Shown: positions 35,763 through 45,467, counted from the first letter of the stretch. The stretch is 64,000 nucleotides of DNA from Erodium maritimum (GCA_963921825.1 OY997589.1:73516523-73580522), one strand, 5' to 3'. The notes: generated by a model from the letters alone, not told the origin. Program-made: numbers and translations.

Positions 35763-36055
35763 TTTTTTTATAAACGAGGGTAAAACTTTCATTATACATA
35801 AGTGTAGTAAAATGAAAAGAAGAATTCAAGACCAAAATGACCGATTTTGAAAAAAATAGAACCGTAAAAACACAAAGAGACATTGTTTGAGACACAAGAA
35901 ACCAAACAACGATACTCTAAAAACAGCTACAAAATAGCAAGAGAAGCAAAAACAGTGAAAAAACACAATAACAGGTAACTTCAAATCAAGCATGCTGACG
36001 GATAAGCCTGCCATTCTAGAGAGTCATAAACATAAGAAGTCCAACGTTGGTTGTA
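35763..36055 (-). mobile_element. LINE 3'-end fragment in the intron
   Basis: The plus strand changes abruptly to a TTTTTTTT run at 35762-35770, followed by TAAACGAGGGTAAAACTTTC and A-rich antisense sequence, the pattern of a minus-strand, 5'-truncated LINE. It lies between exon 1 and exon 2 of the acidic-protein pseudogene. The right boundary is approximate and no duplication was identified. Confidence 0.45.
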
Positions 36056-36245
36056 CCTTGAGCTCATGGTTTTGATGTTGTTATAGGTAGTTGATGAGGA
36101 TAAGGTAGCTTTGCAAACATGCAAAAAAGAAGAAGATGTTTCTTTATCAAAGGAACAAGTAGTAGAAGATGACAAGAAGCCTTCATAAGAGAGCTCTGGA
36201 GTTGCTTCAGTGAAGGAGGAAACAACCTCTGAGGCTGAGAAACAA

Positions 36246-36289
36246 TCCATAGAAGAAGTTTTTTTTGATCGGCGTCCATAGAAGAAGTT
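36246..36289 (-). mobile_element. 14-bp micro-insertion flanked by a perfect 15-bp TSD
   Basis: TCCATAGAAGAAGTT occurs at 36246-36260 and again at 36275-36289. Between the copies lie 14 bases, TTTTTTGATCGGCG. A poly(T) start with a long duplication is the footprint of target-primed reverse transcription by a LINE on the minus strand that copied little more than its tail (CGCCGATCAAAAAA on the minus strand). The net gain of 29 bp shifts the reading frame of exon 2. Confidence 0.75.
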
Positions 36290-36434
36290 AAGCATGTAGC
36301 AAATAAGGATAAGGCAGTTGAAGATGTTGTAGTTGAAGAAAGTGAGGCCAAAAATAGGGATGAAAATGAAACCAAGGAGGTGCTTGAAGAAGAGGTTGTA
36401 GTGAAAACAAAAAAAGCAGGTAACATCATGATGT

Positions 36435-36560
36435 CAAAGGTCATGATCGGGTCGACCAGGCCAGAGCATGAGTGAATAGAAAATTTAAAACGTACATAAC
36501 TCTTCCAACTGAAATACTTGGAATAATTCTAGCACTACTACTAGGAGTAGCCTTTTTAGA
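36435..36560 (+). pseudogene. nad1: Mitochondrial nad1 5' fragment in nuclear DNA (NUMT)
   Basis: Translation from 36490 gives TYITLPTEILGIILALLLGV followed by AFL. Plant mitochondrial NAD1 (complex I subunit 1, inner membrane) begins [23 protein letters not shown], so 19 of 23 positions agree, counting the first codon as different. That first codon is ACG, the unedited start codon of nad1 in many flowering plants, which RNA editing converts to AUG. The match stops at about 36558; the following GAAGTC does not continue NAD1, and TAA comes at 36574. Upstream sequence from about 36435 (GGGTCGACCAGGC) may belong to the same transfer but I cannot confirm it. It is a dead fragment, moved as DNA rather than edited RNA. 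Confidence 0.78.
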
Positions 36561-36669
36561 AGTCAAAGGCAATTAAGTAATCATTGTTGTGACTGGTTCA
36601 TGTGTGTTAGTGTACCTGATTGATTGGGCAATGTATGTTTATCTTGAATGTCAATGAAAAGGAAAAAAT

Positions 36670-36741
36670 GGGGCATTCCAAGAATTGAAGTCGGTACCTC
36701 TCGCACCCTAAGCGAGAATCATACCACTAGACCAAATGCCC
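36670..36741 (-). tRNA. tRNA-Pro (anticodon AGG), possibly a pseudogene
   Basis: On the minus strand the 72-nt sequence starts GGGCATTTGGTCTAGTGGTA. The acceptor stem GGGCATT pairs with AATGCCC. The anticodon arm CTCGC-TTAGGGT-GCGAG presents AGG, and the whole closely matches plant nuclear tRNA-Pro(AGG). The T arm departs from the usual form: CCGAC-TTCAATT-CTTGG has a C-C mismatch at the normally invariant 53-61 pair and a G-T pair at 51-63. CCA is not encoded, as expected for a nuclear gene. No TTTT terminator is obvious right after it. The acceptor and anticodon arms suggest recent function, while the T arm suggests decay. Confidence 0.8.
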
Positions 36742-37320
36742 AGGTACTGTTACTTTACAAAGTGTTCTTTTAGTTTGCTAAAGGACAATCACCGTTGTTG
36801 TACGATTTTCATTTTGTAGCTTCGGCGTTTACCTTACCCTCACGTTCATTCTCTCGTGGAAGAAAAATGTTTAAACCCTATGTAGTTCTTATAAACAACG
36901 AGTATCCCTAGTCCACGACAAAGAGATAGCAATTTCAAAATATCACGTGCGTTTTGTGGTGTTTTGGTACACGACGATATATTAATGTAACATAAAAAGT
37001 TTACCGTTGGGCATCTTTGATTGTAATGATTCGTTGAGAAAAGTGACGAATGATTGACGTTATGCCACATAGGACCCTAATAATTTCAGTCAGACACAAA
37101 ATTTCCCTATTTAAATTGCATCCCATTTTTTCAAAATCAAAACCACTTTTCATCCAACACCCTATACTTCCTCTCTCATTTGTTGGTTTGTTCGTCATGG
37201 ATTTCAATCCCTTTTTCAATGGGGTAAATTTCTTCTAGCGACGCAAAAAACACTTATTGAAGATGTGCTTCAATACATGCTCCAACCCCAAGCCCATCGA
37301 AGATAATCCTCCTCTTGGGT
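36742..37320. other. No gene seen
   Basis: AT-rich DNA between the tRNA-like sequence and the CACTA relic. Short ORFs on both strands (36846-37238) carry no domain I recognise. It may be eroded CACTA sequence, but nothing proves that. Confidence 0.4.
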
Positions 37321-37810
37321 TCACGGCCTATTTCGCAAATCCTTTATCAGTATCCCAAGGTTCGAGACCCTCCAACTTATCGATTGGGTTGAAACCAAAA
37401 ATTTTGCACATCAAATAAAGTATCGCCGAGGAGAAACGTCCGGTTGACACTTGGATAAAAAACTGAATTGACTCTATCCATGCATAGTGTATGAGACTAG
37501 TTTGCAGGATTTGTTCTAGAAGGTGTAAGCACAAATACAACATAATAGTATAAAGAGGTGGAGGAAATACCATCTCCAATAATAGAGAATCTCAGTAGTC
37601 TTCATCTGTTCAAGCCGCTCCTTTGATATCTCTTGCACATAAGTTTTGGAAGAAACGCGTAAGCTAAAAAATCATCGATGCCACGGGTGCTTCCACGTAT
37701 GGTTGTATTACGATGGGAAGTATACGTTGAAGCAAAACATGGAAGTCGTGAGTCTTCAGCCCTAGAAAATTCTTTTATGCCAAGTGGAATTTATTTCAAG
37801 CTTCTTGTAT
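37321..37810 (-). pseudogene. CACTA (En/Spm) transposase fragment, DUF4218 region
   Basis: The minus strand reads NFLGLKTHDFHVLLQRILPI, then LTRFFQNLCARD, then MVFPPPLYTIMLYLCLHLLE and LIHYAWIESIQFFIQVSTGR. This order matches the TNP2-associated DUF4218 segment of plant CACTA transposases (GLKSHDCHVLMQxLLPVAIR ... LCxFFxxLCSK ... FPPSFFDIMVHLxVHL ... RWMYPFERYMKxLK). At least two stops break it (after ASMIF and after KGAA). The catalytic core upstream is not recognisable in the window. A CACTA terminus lies at 39689 on the far side of two MITEs, probably from the same element. Confidence 0.8.
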
Positions 37811-37994
37811 AACCTTCTAGATAATGTATCGCTGCTCATTTATAATTTTATAATAAAAATTAACCTAATTATACTTACACATATAATATCGATGTTCATT
37901 ACTTCCTTTCAAAATAACATTTATGTAACAAATATTAAATCTAACAAAATATACTAAATATAATTAATATATTGAATATAACAAAAAATATCAT

Positions 37995-38689
37995 GGGGTA
38001 ATTCCTTTTTAATACCCGAAAACTTTCGGATTTCGTTTTTAGTACCCTAAATTTTTGTGTCACCTCAGTACCCTAAATCTTTGGTAATTCCACTTAAGTA
38101 CCCACTGTTACCTTTCCATCTGATTTTCCATCCAAAACAAGTAAAATGACCATAGTACCCCTCACTAACTATCAAATTTTCAAACTTATGCCATTAAATT
38201 TTAAAAAATATTTTTTAAAATAAAAATCAGGTTTTTTAATAAAAATTATATTTTTGTTTTAAAAAATCAATTTTATTTTTTTAAAAAATAAGTTTTTATT
38301 TAAAAATTAATTTATATTTTAAACAAAAGTCAGTTTTTATTTATAAAAAACAATTTTTTTTCTTTCTAAATTCAGTTTTTATATAAAAATAAATTTTATT
38401 TATAAAAAAATTATTTTTATATTTAAAAAGTCAGATTTATTTTTTTGACATTTTTTTATTTTATAAAATCAGATTTTATTATATGTTAAGAGGGTAATTT
38501 TGGCACTTTAAAAAATATTAGGGTCATGTGCACAACACATGACCAACTTCTGTTAAAAAATGGATGAAAAGTTAACGGTGGGTAAAAAAATGGAATAAAT
38601 GAAGATTTAGGGTATTGAGGTGGCACAAAAAACATTAGGTACTAAAAACGAAATCCGAAAGTTTTAGGGTACTAAAAAGGAATTACCCC
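37995..38689. mobile_element. Mutator-like MITE (TSD AAATATCAT)
   Basis: A 695-bp element starts GGGGTAATTCCTTTTTAATA and ends AAAAAGGAATTACCCC, with long inverted arms carrying TTTAGGGTA words. It is flanked by a perfect 9-bp duplication, AAATATCAT (37986-37994, 38690-38698). The centre (38190-38470) is extremely AT-rich, with runs of TTTTAAAAAAT-like sequence. No coding capacity. It sits within the CACTA relic. Confidence 0.88.
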
Positions 38690-38709
38690 AAATATCATTA
38701 ATAAATCTA

Positions 38710-39113
38710 GGGTTATTTTCATCTCACTACCCTAACTATGTGGGTTTTTCATCTCAGTACCCTAACTATTTTTTATGGCACCTCACTACCCTAAAATGCA
38801 TTTTTTTTCACTTTCATACACGCAATCAATTTGTCATCCATTTTTGGATGAAAACACTTAAAAAGTCCATAATACCCCTCACTAACAATCAACTTTTCAA
38901 AAGCATGCCATTGATTTTCAATTTTTTTTTTGTAAAAAATCAGTTTTTAATGTGACAAAAATGCATTCTAGGGTAGTGAGGTGCCACAAAAAAATAGTTA
39001 GGGTATGAAAGTGAAAAAAAAGGCATTCTAGGGTAGTGAGGTGCCACAAAAAATAATTAGGGTAGTGAGATGAAAAAAACCACATAGTTAAGGTAGTGAG
39101 ATGAGAATATCCC
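38710..39113. mobile_element. Mutator-like MITE (TSD ATAAATCTA)
   Basis: A 404-bp element has inverted arms: GGGTTATTTTCATCTCACTA at the left, and the complement ending GAGATGAGAATATCCC at the right. The arms repeat CTCACTACCCTAACTAT words. It is flanked by the perfect 9-bp duplication ATAAATCTA (38701-38709, 39114-39122). It starts only 20 bp after the end of the MITE at 37995-38689, and each has its own intact duplication. The arm sequence differs enough to call it a sister subfamily. Confidence 0.88.
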
Positions 39114-39409
39114 ATAAATCTAATATACATATACAAATCTAACCATAAACTAATTAATAATACAATAACTTTAACACCATTACATATGAAATTATCTTAA
39201 TTAAGTAACAAAACAATCAATTGATATCTAAAATACTTACCATTTTATAGCTTCAAAGAGTAAATCGAAACTTTGGAGAAAATGAGTTTTTAAGAAGAGA
39301 TGATGATTAGGGAGAGGAAAAGGGTTTATTACTCGTAGGTGAGAGAAAAAGGAAGATGGGTGTTAAGGATAGTCTGGATATATTAAAGAGTGGTTGTGAT
39401 ATTAATGAA

Positions 39410-39689
39410 TTTGGTGAAAAATACTTACCCGACCGAATACTAAGTTTAGACGGTAGAGAAACTTCATTACCAGCGCAACTAGGTTTGGTCGTTTCGGTCG
39501 GTCTTGAAAGTTTCTTTACCGACTAAATATGTGTTTGATTGGTAATGAAACTTTCAAGACCGACCAAAACATAATTTTGTTGGTCTTGAAAGTTTCATTA
39601 CCAACCAAAATGGATTCAGTTGGTAATAAAAAAACCAGTACGGACCAAACAATTAATTTGGTCAGGCAAGCACCTTTCTCGTGTAGTGA
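39410..39689. mobile_element. CACTA terminus with subterminal repeats
   Basis: The segment ends TTCTCGTGTAGTG at 39689, whose complement CACTACACGAGAAAGGTGC is a standard CACTA terminal inverted repeat. Inside it, several copies of CTTTCAAGACCGACCA / TTGGTCGGTCTTGAAAG-like 12-16 bp motifs occur in both orientations (39500-39610), as in the subterminal repeats that CACTA transposases bind. Copia coding sequence resumes at once (39690 on), so the CACTA element was inserted in the Copia relic. The opposite terminus was not found in the window. Confidence 0.75.
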
Positions 39690-40594
39690 TAGGAAATTGA
39701 AGGCCGGATTTGGTTGTAAAAAGGTACAAACAAAAGAATGCCTTGATTACTTTGATACTTATTCTCCTATGTTGAGAATAACTCCATTAGGATGATCAAC
39801 TTCAAAATGTTGACTTTCTCTTGGGAGCGTTGACTTTCTCTACTGCGACTGTTTTGCGTTCTAGGGTTCGTTTTGTAGCGGCGTTCAGTGTTCTCCAGGC
39901 TGCATGACTTCTTCTCCGTGTCTGTGTGGGTTTTAGGTGTGTTGAGCTGTGGTTTGAAGTCGTCTAGTTTGGGTCCTGCGATGCAGATCGGTTCGGATGG
40001 GGTCCTGAGTCGCGCAGCCGCTGCAATAGGACTGGTCCAGATCGGGAGGGCTGCTGTTAACAGGACGGCGTCGAGTTTGGGTCGGAAGGGCAGAGATCCT
40101 CGGAGGTGGGGGGATTGCTTTGATTCGAGCATAGCAGATGGCTTTGCGTTTCCTTCCCGTGGGCATTCGAGAGCGAGGTCGTTGGTGTCTTCTCGCCGTG
40201 GCTCCGTCCCAGCGTCGTCGTTTCTTAGGGATGTGGTGAAGGGGAAGGTGCATCTCTCTCCGGTTGATGGTGGCGGTGTGTTGGTTGGGCAAGGGAGGTT
40301 GGCTGCAGGCAAAGCTGGGTCGTCAAGGAGCTATCGGAGGTTGTCTCCGGGAGGGACCTCCATCATTGTCACTCCTGGAGTTACTCCGGCAAGCCAAAGG
40401 CTAGGGTCCATTTCCGTGGAGAAGAGGCTAGGGAGGATTGGAGCTGCTGCTCCCGGTGGTCCTAGGGTCGTGGTTGTCGATCCGGTCTCGGCCAATAAGA
40501 TGAATGGAACGTGGTCGGGGGTGGCTTCTCTTTCACCCGATGAGCGAATCGGTTTGGGGTAGCAGGTTCTCGTCAAACCCCAGCACCCTATCCC

Positions 40595-43500
40595 TGTAAT
40601 AACCACTCCCGGTCAACGCCAGTCAAATCTGCGAAAAACAGGAAAATTTAAAAAAATTCAGCAGACACTTGATTGAACCTGAAATTGACTCCAAGGGTCA
40701 TACCAGACGTAAGTTGACCCCGCTATCGACCAAAGTGAGTTCCGAGGGACTCAGGGCAACTTTCTGATCAGTTTGGGAAATGTTGACTTTTCGCTGGAAA
40801 AGTCAACCGAGTGACGTTTTGGTCCATTCGAGGACCGTTTTGGATCCAAAAAGATTAGTTGTCGTCGCAGCGGTCTTAGTTGAGCCGTTTCCTTGTAGCC
40901 CGCGAAGTTTCGTAATTTCTTGGAAAAAATGCCCGTTCGGGGCCCGAAACGTCCGAATTTCGCGAATCTGACTGAAAATATCTAGGAGATATTTTCCAAA
41001 AAGGTGTGGGACCCACATGACACATATCATGAATATGGTGGAAGGAAAAAGGGAGGACAACTTTGCCCTTGACTTTAAAGAAAAGACAAAATGAAAAGGG
41101 GGGGTATTTTGGTCTTTTTGCTATGTGTTAGTTTTGAAAAAAATACAAAGATGAGTGTTGGAGGGTGTTCGGCCATTTTGGTGAAAATAGGAGAGGTTTT
41201 TAGAGAGTGAAAAGGCAAGGGAAGAAGGAGAGAAAGGAGAAGGTGTTGTTAGGGTTTTGACATTTCTCGATCATCCGTCCGGTGGATCGTCTCAACGATA
41301 AAAGAATCGAGCTCACATCGACTTTCTCTACGGTGAGCACCTAACCGATTTTCTTTTTGTTAAGTTTGAAATGTTAGGGTTTGGTTAGAAATGAGTAGTT
41401 TATGGTGGAAATGGGGTGGGGGTTTGTTGGAGGTGTTTTGGAGCGAAAAGATGAACGTTTTCCGGTGACCGGAGGCTCGGGGGTGCTCCGGCCACCGTGT
41501 ATGGTGGCTGGCCGGTTTTGTAGGGTGGCTGGCCGGAGTTAGGACCAGCCACCACCTTGGTGGACCGGCCCCAAACCGGCCATAGCCACCCACGGCCAAA
41601 GGGGGTCGGGTGGGGCCCACTTACTCGGGTGCTCGGGTTTTGTGTTCGGGTGGTTTAGAACGTTCCCCGGACCATTTATCCACAACCGGATCGAAATTGG
41701 GATTAAAATGCGAAAGTTGTAATTATCGGGTTTAGAAACTTTAAACGTCAATTAATTGACTTGGAAGTCGGAATTCGATTCCGTCAAGTGCATTGTGACC
41801 CTTGAATTATTCTAAGACCGTAGAAACGAAAACGGAAATTTTTGGAGCCCCGGAAGGGCATTTCCAAAACCCGGGCAGATTCGCCATGCCGGGCGAATCG
41901 GGCCTTTACGGGTCCAATATCGACAATGTCGAGTAATTGGGGAGTTTGGGAGTGATCGACATTGTCGGGGTTACTTTTGGACGTCAGGTTTATTAAAATT
42001 CAGCATTATGCCTGCAAGCTTAAAAGCGTTTAAAATTGTGTTCTTTTAGATCGTGCCGCGGACCGAGGAAAGGGAAAGTTAGGCGAGTGAATGAGATCAC
42101 GCCGGAGCTTGTTGGTTGGCTTTTGGAGAACACGCACGAGGTAGGGAAAAGTAGCCGGATCTCGGCCCTGACTAGGGAAAGTTAATAGTAGAATTGCATG
42201 TGACACCGGGGTGTCGTGGGTTAAGTAGGTTTATCGAATATTAGAAAGGCATGATACGGGAACGTAGCGAATATTAGAAAAGCATGTGACACTTAGTAGT
42301 GTCGTAGGAGCAGAGAACTTATCGATGTTAGAATTACTTGAGGCATATGACCATGCCCGGAGGTTGATTGTGAACTTATCGATATTAGGAGTACTGGAGG
42401 CATATGACCATGCTCGGAGGTTGATTGTAAAACTGTTGATATTAGGACTGTTGGAGGCATTGGTTATGCTGGAGGTTGATTGTGTATGTTGTATCTTGGG
42501 TGGCCATGAGAGCCCGTGTTTTACTGTTGGTGTCTTGGGTGGCCATGAGTGCCCGTGGGGTTGTTGAACCCGTGTCTTTATTGTCGGTGTGTCTTGGGAG
42601 GCCATGAGTGTCGTGGGGTTGTTGAACCCGTGTCTTTATTGTCGGTGTGTCTTGGGAGGCCATGAGTGCCCGTGGGGTTGTTGAACCCGTGTCTTTACTG
42701 TTGGTGTGTCTTGGGAGGCCGTGAGTGCCCGTGAGTTACTGTTGGTGGTTTTGAGTGGCCATGAGTGCCCGTGGGGTTGTTGAGCCCGTGAGTTACTGTT
42801 GGTGGTTTTGAGTGGCCGTTAGTGCCCGTGGGGTTGTTGAGTCTGTGAGTTACTGTTGGTGTATCTTGGGAGGCCGTGAGTGCCTGTGGGGTTGTTGAGT
42901 CCGTGTTTTATTGTTTGTGTCTTGGGTGGCCATGAGTGCCTGTGGAGTGCTGAACTTGTGTTGTTGCTGTTAGTTGAACTTTGTTTGTGATTGTGATTGT
43001 GGTTACCTGAGGTTGTGGGTCCGCTTCATGAAACGGGGGTCCTCGAGCACACGCGTCTGCATGTTCAGACGGGGTAGGGGGCCCGCCCGTCAGTAAAGGG
43101 GTCCTGGCCCGGGTGTGTGGTTCGGGGTTGTGAGTGTGACAGGTCGACCGCCTGGCCCGACTTTGTGTCCGACAAGTGCGTGAGAGAGAGAGGTTACTGA
43201 TACAGGTCGACCGCCTGGCCTGAGTGGTTCGGCAAAGCGCGTGAGTGAGGGAGGTTACTGAGCAGCTGGTATGCGATCCTTTGTGATCTTGGTTGGTGTG
43301 CGATCCTTTGTGATCTTGTTTGGTATTGCGTAGTTCTGTCATGTCCTTGGAGGAGGTCGTCGATCGTTGTGTCGGGTCTACATTACGTGTCAGAGTGTTG
43401 AGTTGGTCAAGGAAGGTAACAGTGGGCGTGTGTCAGTCGGAGTACTTGGGCTGGGGATAGTGTTCCCCGGTGTTAAGTTTATTGTTGGTGTTACCGTCAT

Positions 43501-43831
43501 TGTCTGCTAATTATGCCGTAGTCAGTCTGTTATCCGTGGTGGTGAGCGAACGCTCACCCCTAGCTGCTTTTCCTACAGGTACCGGTCGCAGGTTGGACTA
43601 GGTGAGCTTCTGAAGATTGAAGAGCTAGGAGCGGGATTCTGGGTTTTACTTTTGAGTCTAGTGACGGATACCTTGTTTTGTCCACTTGTTGGGACTTATT
43701 TTGAGTTGTAAATATTATTTTTGATGAACAAAGGGTGTTTTTAAAGTGATTTATGGAAAGGGTTTTCAAATGGTTTATTGTTTCAAAACGTTCGCGTCCC
43801 GAGTTCGGTTTATTGAAATTGGGGCGTGACA
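40595..43831 (+). repeat. Gypsy 5' LTR
   Basis: 3237 bp, from TGTAATAACC to GGGGCGTGACA. It contains a GC-rich stretch (41450-41640) rich in GGCCGG/CCGGCC words and a VNTR (42480-42960) of ~59-bp units built on CATGAGTGCCCGTGGGGTTG. The last 500 bp (for example CGAACGCTCACCCCTAGCTG, TTTTCCTACAGGTACCGGTC) match the 3' LTR closely. Confidence 0.92.
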
Positions 43832-43834
43832 GCT

Positions 43835-43846
43835 TGGTATCAGAGC
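43835..43846 (+). other. Primer binding site (tRNA-iMet type)
   Basis: TGGTATCAGAGC begins 3 bp after the end of the 5' LTR. This is the complement of the 3' end of plant initiator tRNA-Met and is the usual minus-strand primer site of plant Gypsy and Copia elements. It fixes the plus orientation of the element. Confidence 0.93.
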
Positions 43847-45467
43847 TCGAGGTTTCACACCTCGGACTGTTCGTCAATTAGGTGGGGAAGAGTCGAGTCA
43901 GTAACGTCCCGTCGAGCGTTGGGTACGAAAGTCGGAACCGTGTGTAGACCTGTTGTGTTGTGAGTCCTGTTTGTGTTTGTGCGTATGTGCAGTACGGGGT
44001 TACTGGCATACTGTTTGTGTGTTGATGCGTGAAGCATTTTTAAACTGTCGCGACTCGACTCAGGGGCGCCCCTGTAGTCGAGCGTGATGGTGTTGATATC
44101 AAGTGGGTACAATGTAGTTCGGGGACGCCTGGACCGGGTTGTAACCACCTGATGTCAAGAAATGAGGTTTTTAATGAAGTGGAGAAAGTTTTAAAATTGG
44201 TTGTTCCAGTGGACGCGTGTTTGATTTTATTGGCCCTGAGGGCGTGTTTGATTTTGATTGGCCCGGTGGGCGTGTTTTGATGTTGGTTGGCCCGGTGGGC
44301 GTGGTTCGGTGTTGGTTGGCCCGGTGGGCGAGTGTTGTTGTGTTGTTGTTTGGCCGTGTCGACTTGTGTTTGGTCTTGAATGGTTGTACGTGTGTTGGTA
44401 AATCGTGGGTGGAGCGTGTGTGTCGTTTAAGGCGTTTCTTAGGGTTAAAACGGGGTAAGGTTCGAGTCTGGAACGAAGTGAAAAAGGCCCAGTAGCGTTG
44501 CTAGGGCCTGGGCCGCGGTCTGGTGGCTGAGGCCTTAGCAAAACAGAGGGTCAGGAGGGACTAGAGGGCGGTCTGGTGGCCGAGGCCTCCGCGGCCTGGG
44601 GGGCGGTCTGGTGGCCGAGGCCTCCGCGGCCTGGGGGGCGGTCTGGTGGCCGAGGCCTCCGCGGCCTGGGGGGCGGTCTGGTGGCCGAGACCTCCGCGGC
44701 CTGGGGGGCGGTCTGGTGGCCGAGGCCTCCGCGGCCTAGGGGGCGGTCTGGTGGCCGAGGCCTCCGCGGCCTGGAGGGCGGTCTGGAGTCCGAGGCCGCC
44801 ACGGCCTGGAGGGCGGTTTGGTGACCGAGGCTTTAGCAGATCAGAGAAATCCGAGGATTTATCTTTTGTTTCGTTGTGCGGTTAGGATTGTCGTTGCGTG
44901 ACTTGTTGCACGTTTGTGCGGTTTATTTGAGGTTTCCCTTACGTATTCTAGTAATTAAAGTATTAGTAGCGTGAGCAGTAGTTATTTACTGAATTGAGGA
45001 CGTGTTTCCCTTGTCGAGGTTTATCTTACTTGAGCGAGTACTTGAGGTGTTGATAGCATGAGCGGTGTGACGTTTGGCATCAGGTTTGAAGTAGTGGTTT
45101 GCCCTGGTTAGATCGGTAAGTCTTTAGTGCTTTACTAGTATGCTATAATCGAACGGGTGTCCGTGGAGGTGAGCATAACGCTCATCCCCTTTACTACTTT
45201 TCCTGCAAGGGACGAGTAGCGAACACTGGTTTGGTTGCGGAAAGTTATAAGTAAGTGCATAGAGGACCGTGTGAGGGTTGCACTAGACCTTACCGGGGTG
45301 AGTAAAGGAGTGGGTGTTCGGTCTCCGATTTGGGCGTCAGTTTTAATGGGTAACGGGGCATCACACTCGTCTACTTCGTCGAGTTGTGCTGAGTTTAGAG
45401 CCGTTGAGTCCACCCCGGCATCTGGACACGCCGGTTGGTGGTGGTGTGGTGTTGACTAGGGTCTGTC
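43847..45467. other. Gypsy internal region without recognisable gag
   Basis: Where gag should be, the sequence has no recognisable capsid or zinc-knuckle peptide in any frame. It contains GGCCCGGTGGGCGTG-type short repeats (44230-44340) and a 35-bp array. From about 44890 to 45240 the words GGTGAGCATAACGCTCATCC and CTACTTTTCCTGCAAG resemble the end of the LTR (GTGAGCGAACGCTCACC, CTGCTTTTCCTACAGG). Part of the interval may therefore be a foreign or rearranged LTR piece. Confidence 0.5.
44567..44832 (+). repeat. 35-bp GC-rich minisatellite, about 7.5 units
   Basis: Units start with GGCGGTCTGGTGGCCGAGG and recur at exactly 35-bp steps (44567, 44602, 44637, 44672, 44707, 44742, 44777, and a decayed unit at 44812). 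Because 35 is not a multiple of 3, all six frames can run through it, which makes the overlapping Arg/Pro/Gly ORFs at 44551-44885. It is confined to the Gypsy internal region. Confidence 0.95.

Larger units (their letters stand above)
35485..36430 (+). pseudogene. Broken two-exon gene for a small acidic Glu/Lys/Val-rich protein
   Basis: Exon 1 (35485-35532) encodes MATTQPVVSDHHTTLE and ends in a GAG|GTACCT donor. Exon 2 starts after TTATAG at 36087 in the matching phase with VVDEDKVALQTCKKEEDVSL. The frame then meets TAA at 36186-36188, yet the same frame stays coding-like for about 25 further codons (ESSGVASVKEETTSEAEKQS). A 29-bp insertion with duplicated target at 36246-36289 shifts the frame. 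After it another frame continues with EEVKHVANKDKAVEDVVVEE and ends near 36425 at a possible donor. Hence a stop and a frameshift break a formerly longer acidic, probably disordered protein. I do not recognise the family. A LINE tail lies in the intron. Confidence 0.6.

Noticed and set aside
35826-36444. Ser/Phe-rich minus-strand ORFs
   Set aside because: They are antisense to the GAA/GAT-rich exon of the acidic-protein pseudogene and to the LINE tail. The plus strand has the splice sites and codon pattern.
42231-43342. ORFs with repeated ASQDTPTIKTR or SWVAM peptides (also at 48711-49596)
   Set aside because: They come from the VNTR in the Gypsy LTRs and occur in both LTRs. LTR repeats do not code for protein here.
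44551-44885. Pro/Arg- and Gly/Trp-rich ORFs on both strands
   Set aside because: They arise from the 35-bp minisatellite, whose length is not a multiple of three, so every frame stays open.
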